Source: Photobacterium sp. TLY01
GTDB taxonomy: Bacteria > Pseudomonadota > Gammaproteobacteria > Enterobacterales > Vibrionaceae
DNA: 64,000 nt
NCBI RefSeq assembly: GCF_021432065.1
Contig: NZ_CP090365.1
Coordinates: 248,001-312,000, forward strand
Direction: 5' to 3'
Shown: positions 63,766-64,000 of the stretch, piece by piece
Numbering within the stretch: the stretch's first letter is position 1
Layout of the letters: the number at the start of each line of letters is the position of its first letter
Notes under the pieces: model-generated
The model's database searches: none
The model's input: the letters and a program-made list of their open reading frames with translations, nothing else
What the model was told of the DNA's origin: nothing
Translations under genes and position numbers: made by a program

Positions 63766-64000
63766 CTAAGACGGGAATGGCGCACTGGCCGGACGGTATG
63801 TCCGCAACAGCGCTGATCGCGCCTCGCCGGACAGTGAAATGCAGGTCGCTCTGGAGTCAGTAAAAACCCGGGAACTCATCACGGCTTCGCCGCCGTTGAC
63901 AAAGATTTCGACCGAGGACGTGTCGGCCAGGATACGCAACTGCACCCTTTCGGCATCCAGGGGCAGTTCGCGAACCGTGTCCTGAGCACGGTTCAGGGTA
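63766..64000 (-). CDS. scrB: GH32 sucrose-6-phosphate hydrolase, C-terminal part
   Basis: A partial minus-strand gene cut by the window end; 77 codons and the stop are visible. The frame reads RVQLRILADTSSVEIFVNGG and then EAVMSSRVFT, the C-terminal beta-sandwich motif of GH32 invertases (D.SSVEVF.N.GE). It splits sucrose 6-phosphate into glucose 6-phosphate and fructose, the substrate of the convergent fructokinase. The N-terminal catalytic domain lies outside the window. Confidence 0.85.
   Translation of the reverse strand, partial: TLNRAQDTVRELPLDAERVQLRILADTSSVEIFVNGGEAVMSSRVFTDSRATCISLSGEARSALLRTYRPASAPFPS

Overview
The window is a Gammaproteobacterial chromosome segment, most likely from the Vibrionaceae (a Photobacterium-like organism). 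This is inferred from two VF530-family genes, a menDHBCE cluster, VCR-sized (about 125 bp) attC sites, a secreted GH18 chitinase and the general style of the proteins. No rRNA, tRNA or CRISPR array was seen.

Layout. 0-5 kb: small single genes (VF530, PRC-barrel, YdeI-like) and a lower-GC run of accessory genes (GNAT, DinB, methyltransferase). 4.9-10.8 kb: menaquinone operon menD-menH-menB-menC-menE, with no menF next to it. 11.4-15.3 kb: 2-methylcitrate genes prpC and prpD with a GntR regulator; prpB is not at the locus. 15.4-24 kb: mixed genes, including a PepSY/DUF2946 pair, an aegerolysin, a DMT exporter and a DJ-1/AraC regulator. 23.9-28.6 kb: a tight four-gene operon encoding a GNAT fused to a haem-oxygenase-like diiron oxidase, an MFS carrier, a Cys/Met-type PLP enzyme and a secreted hydrolase. 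It looks like a small, undescribed metabolic pathway. 28.7-32.4 kb: HPP/TetR divergon with a clear double operator, a SIMPL protein, and an NAD-binding/LysR divergon. 32.4-40.5 kb: a sigma-54 activator divergent from a complete glycerol-type ABC transporter operon (glpS-T-P-Q, DUF2160, glpV) with a sigma-54-like promoter. 40.5-44 kb: stress and modification genes (RRM protein, peroxiredoxin, GNATs, hydrolase). 44.2-51.9 kb: a LysR regulator, aspA, a dicarboxylate/amino-acid symporter and a two-component system with a Bac_SBP_3-type sensor. A sigma-54 promoter and an upstream palindrome precede the symporter. Together these read as an aspartate/glutamate uptake and catabolism block.

52-61.6 kb is the accessory region. 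It holds four promoterless-type ORFs in one orientation (SUKH-like, DUF2971, RraB-like, GIY-YIG), each followed by an attC site, and no integrase is in the window. The last attC is cut by a remnant of an IS110-family transposase. Beyond lie a lipoprotein, a Phd/YefM antitoxin with a truncated ParE toxin, and a chitinase. The region is flanked and punctuated by a dispersed repeat of about 180 bp that folds into three consecutive hairpins with compensatory base changes between copies. One copy carries an intact IS1111-group element exactly inside its first hairpin. 61.6-64 kb: two coupled GNATs, fructokinase and the 3' end of a GH32 sucrose-6-phosphate hydrolase.

The strongest candidates for something undescribed are (1) the three-hairpin repeat as a landing site for an IS1111-type element and (2) the GNAT-HDO fusion operon.
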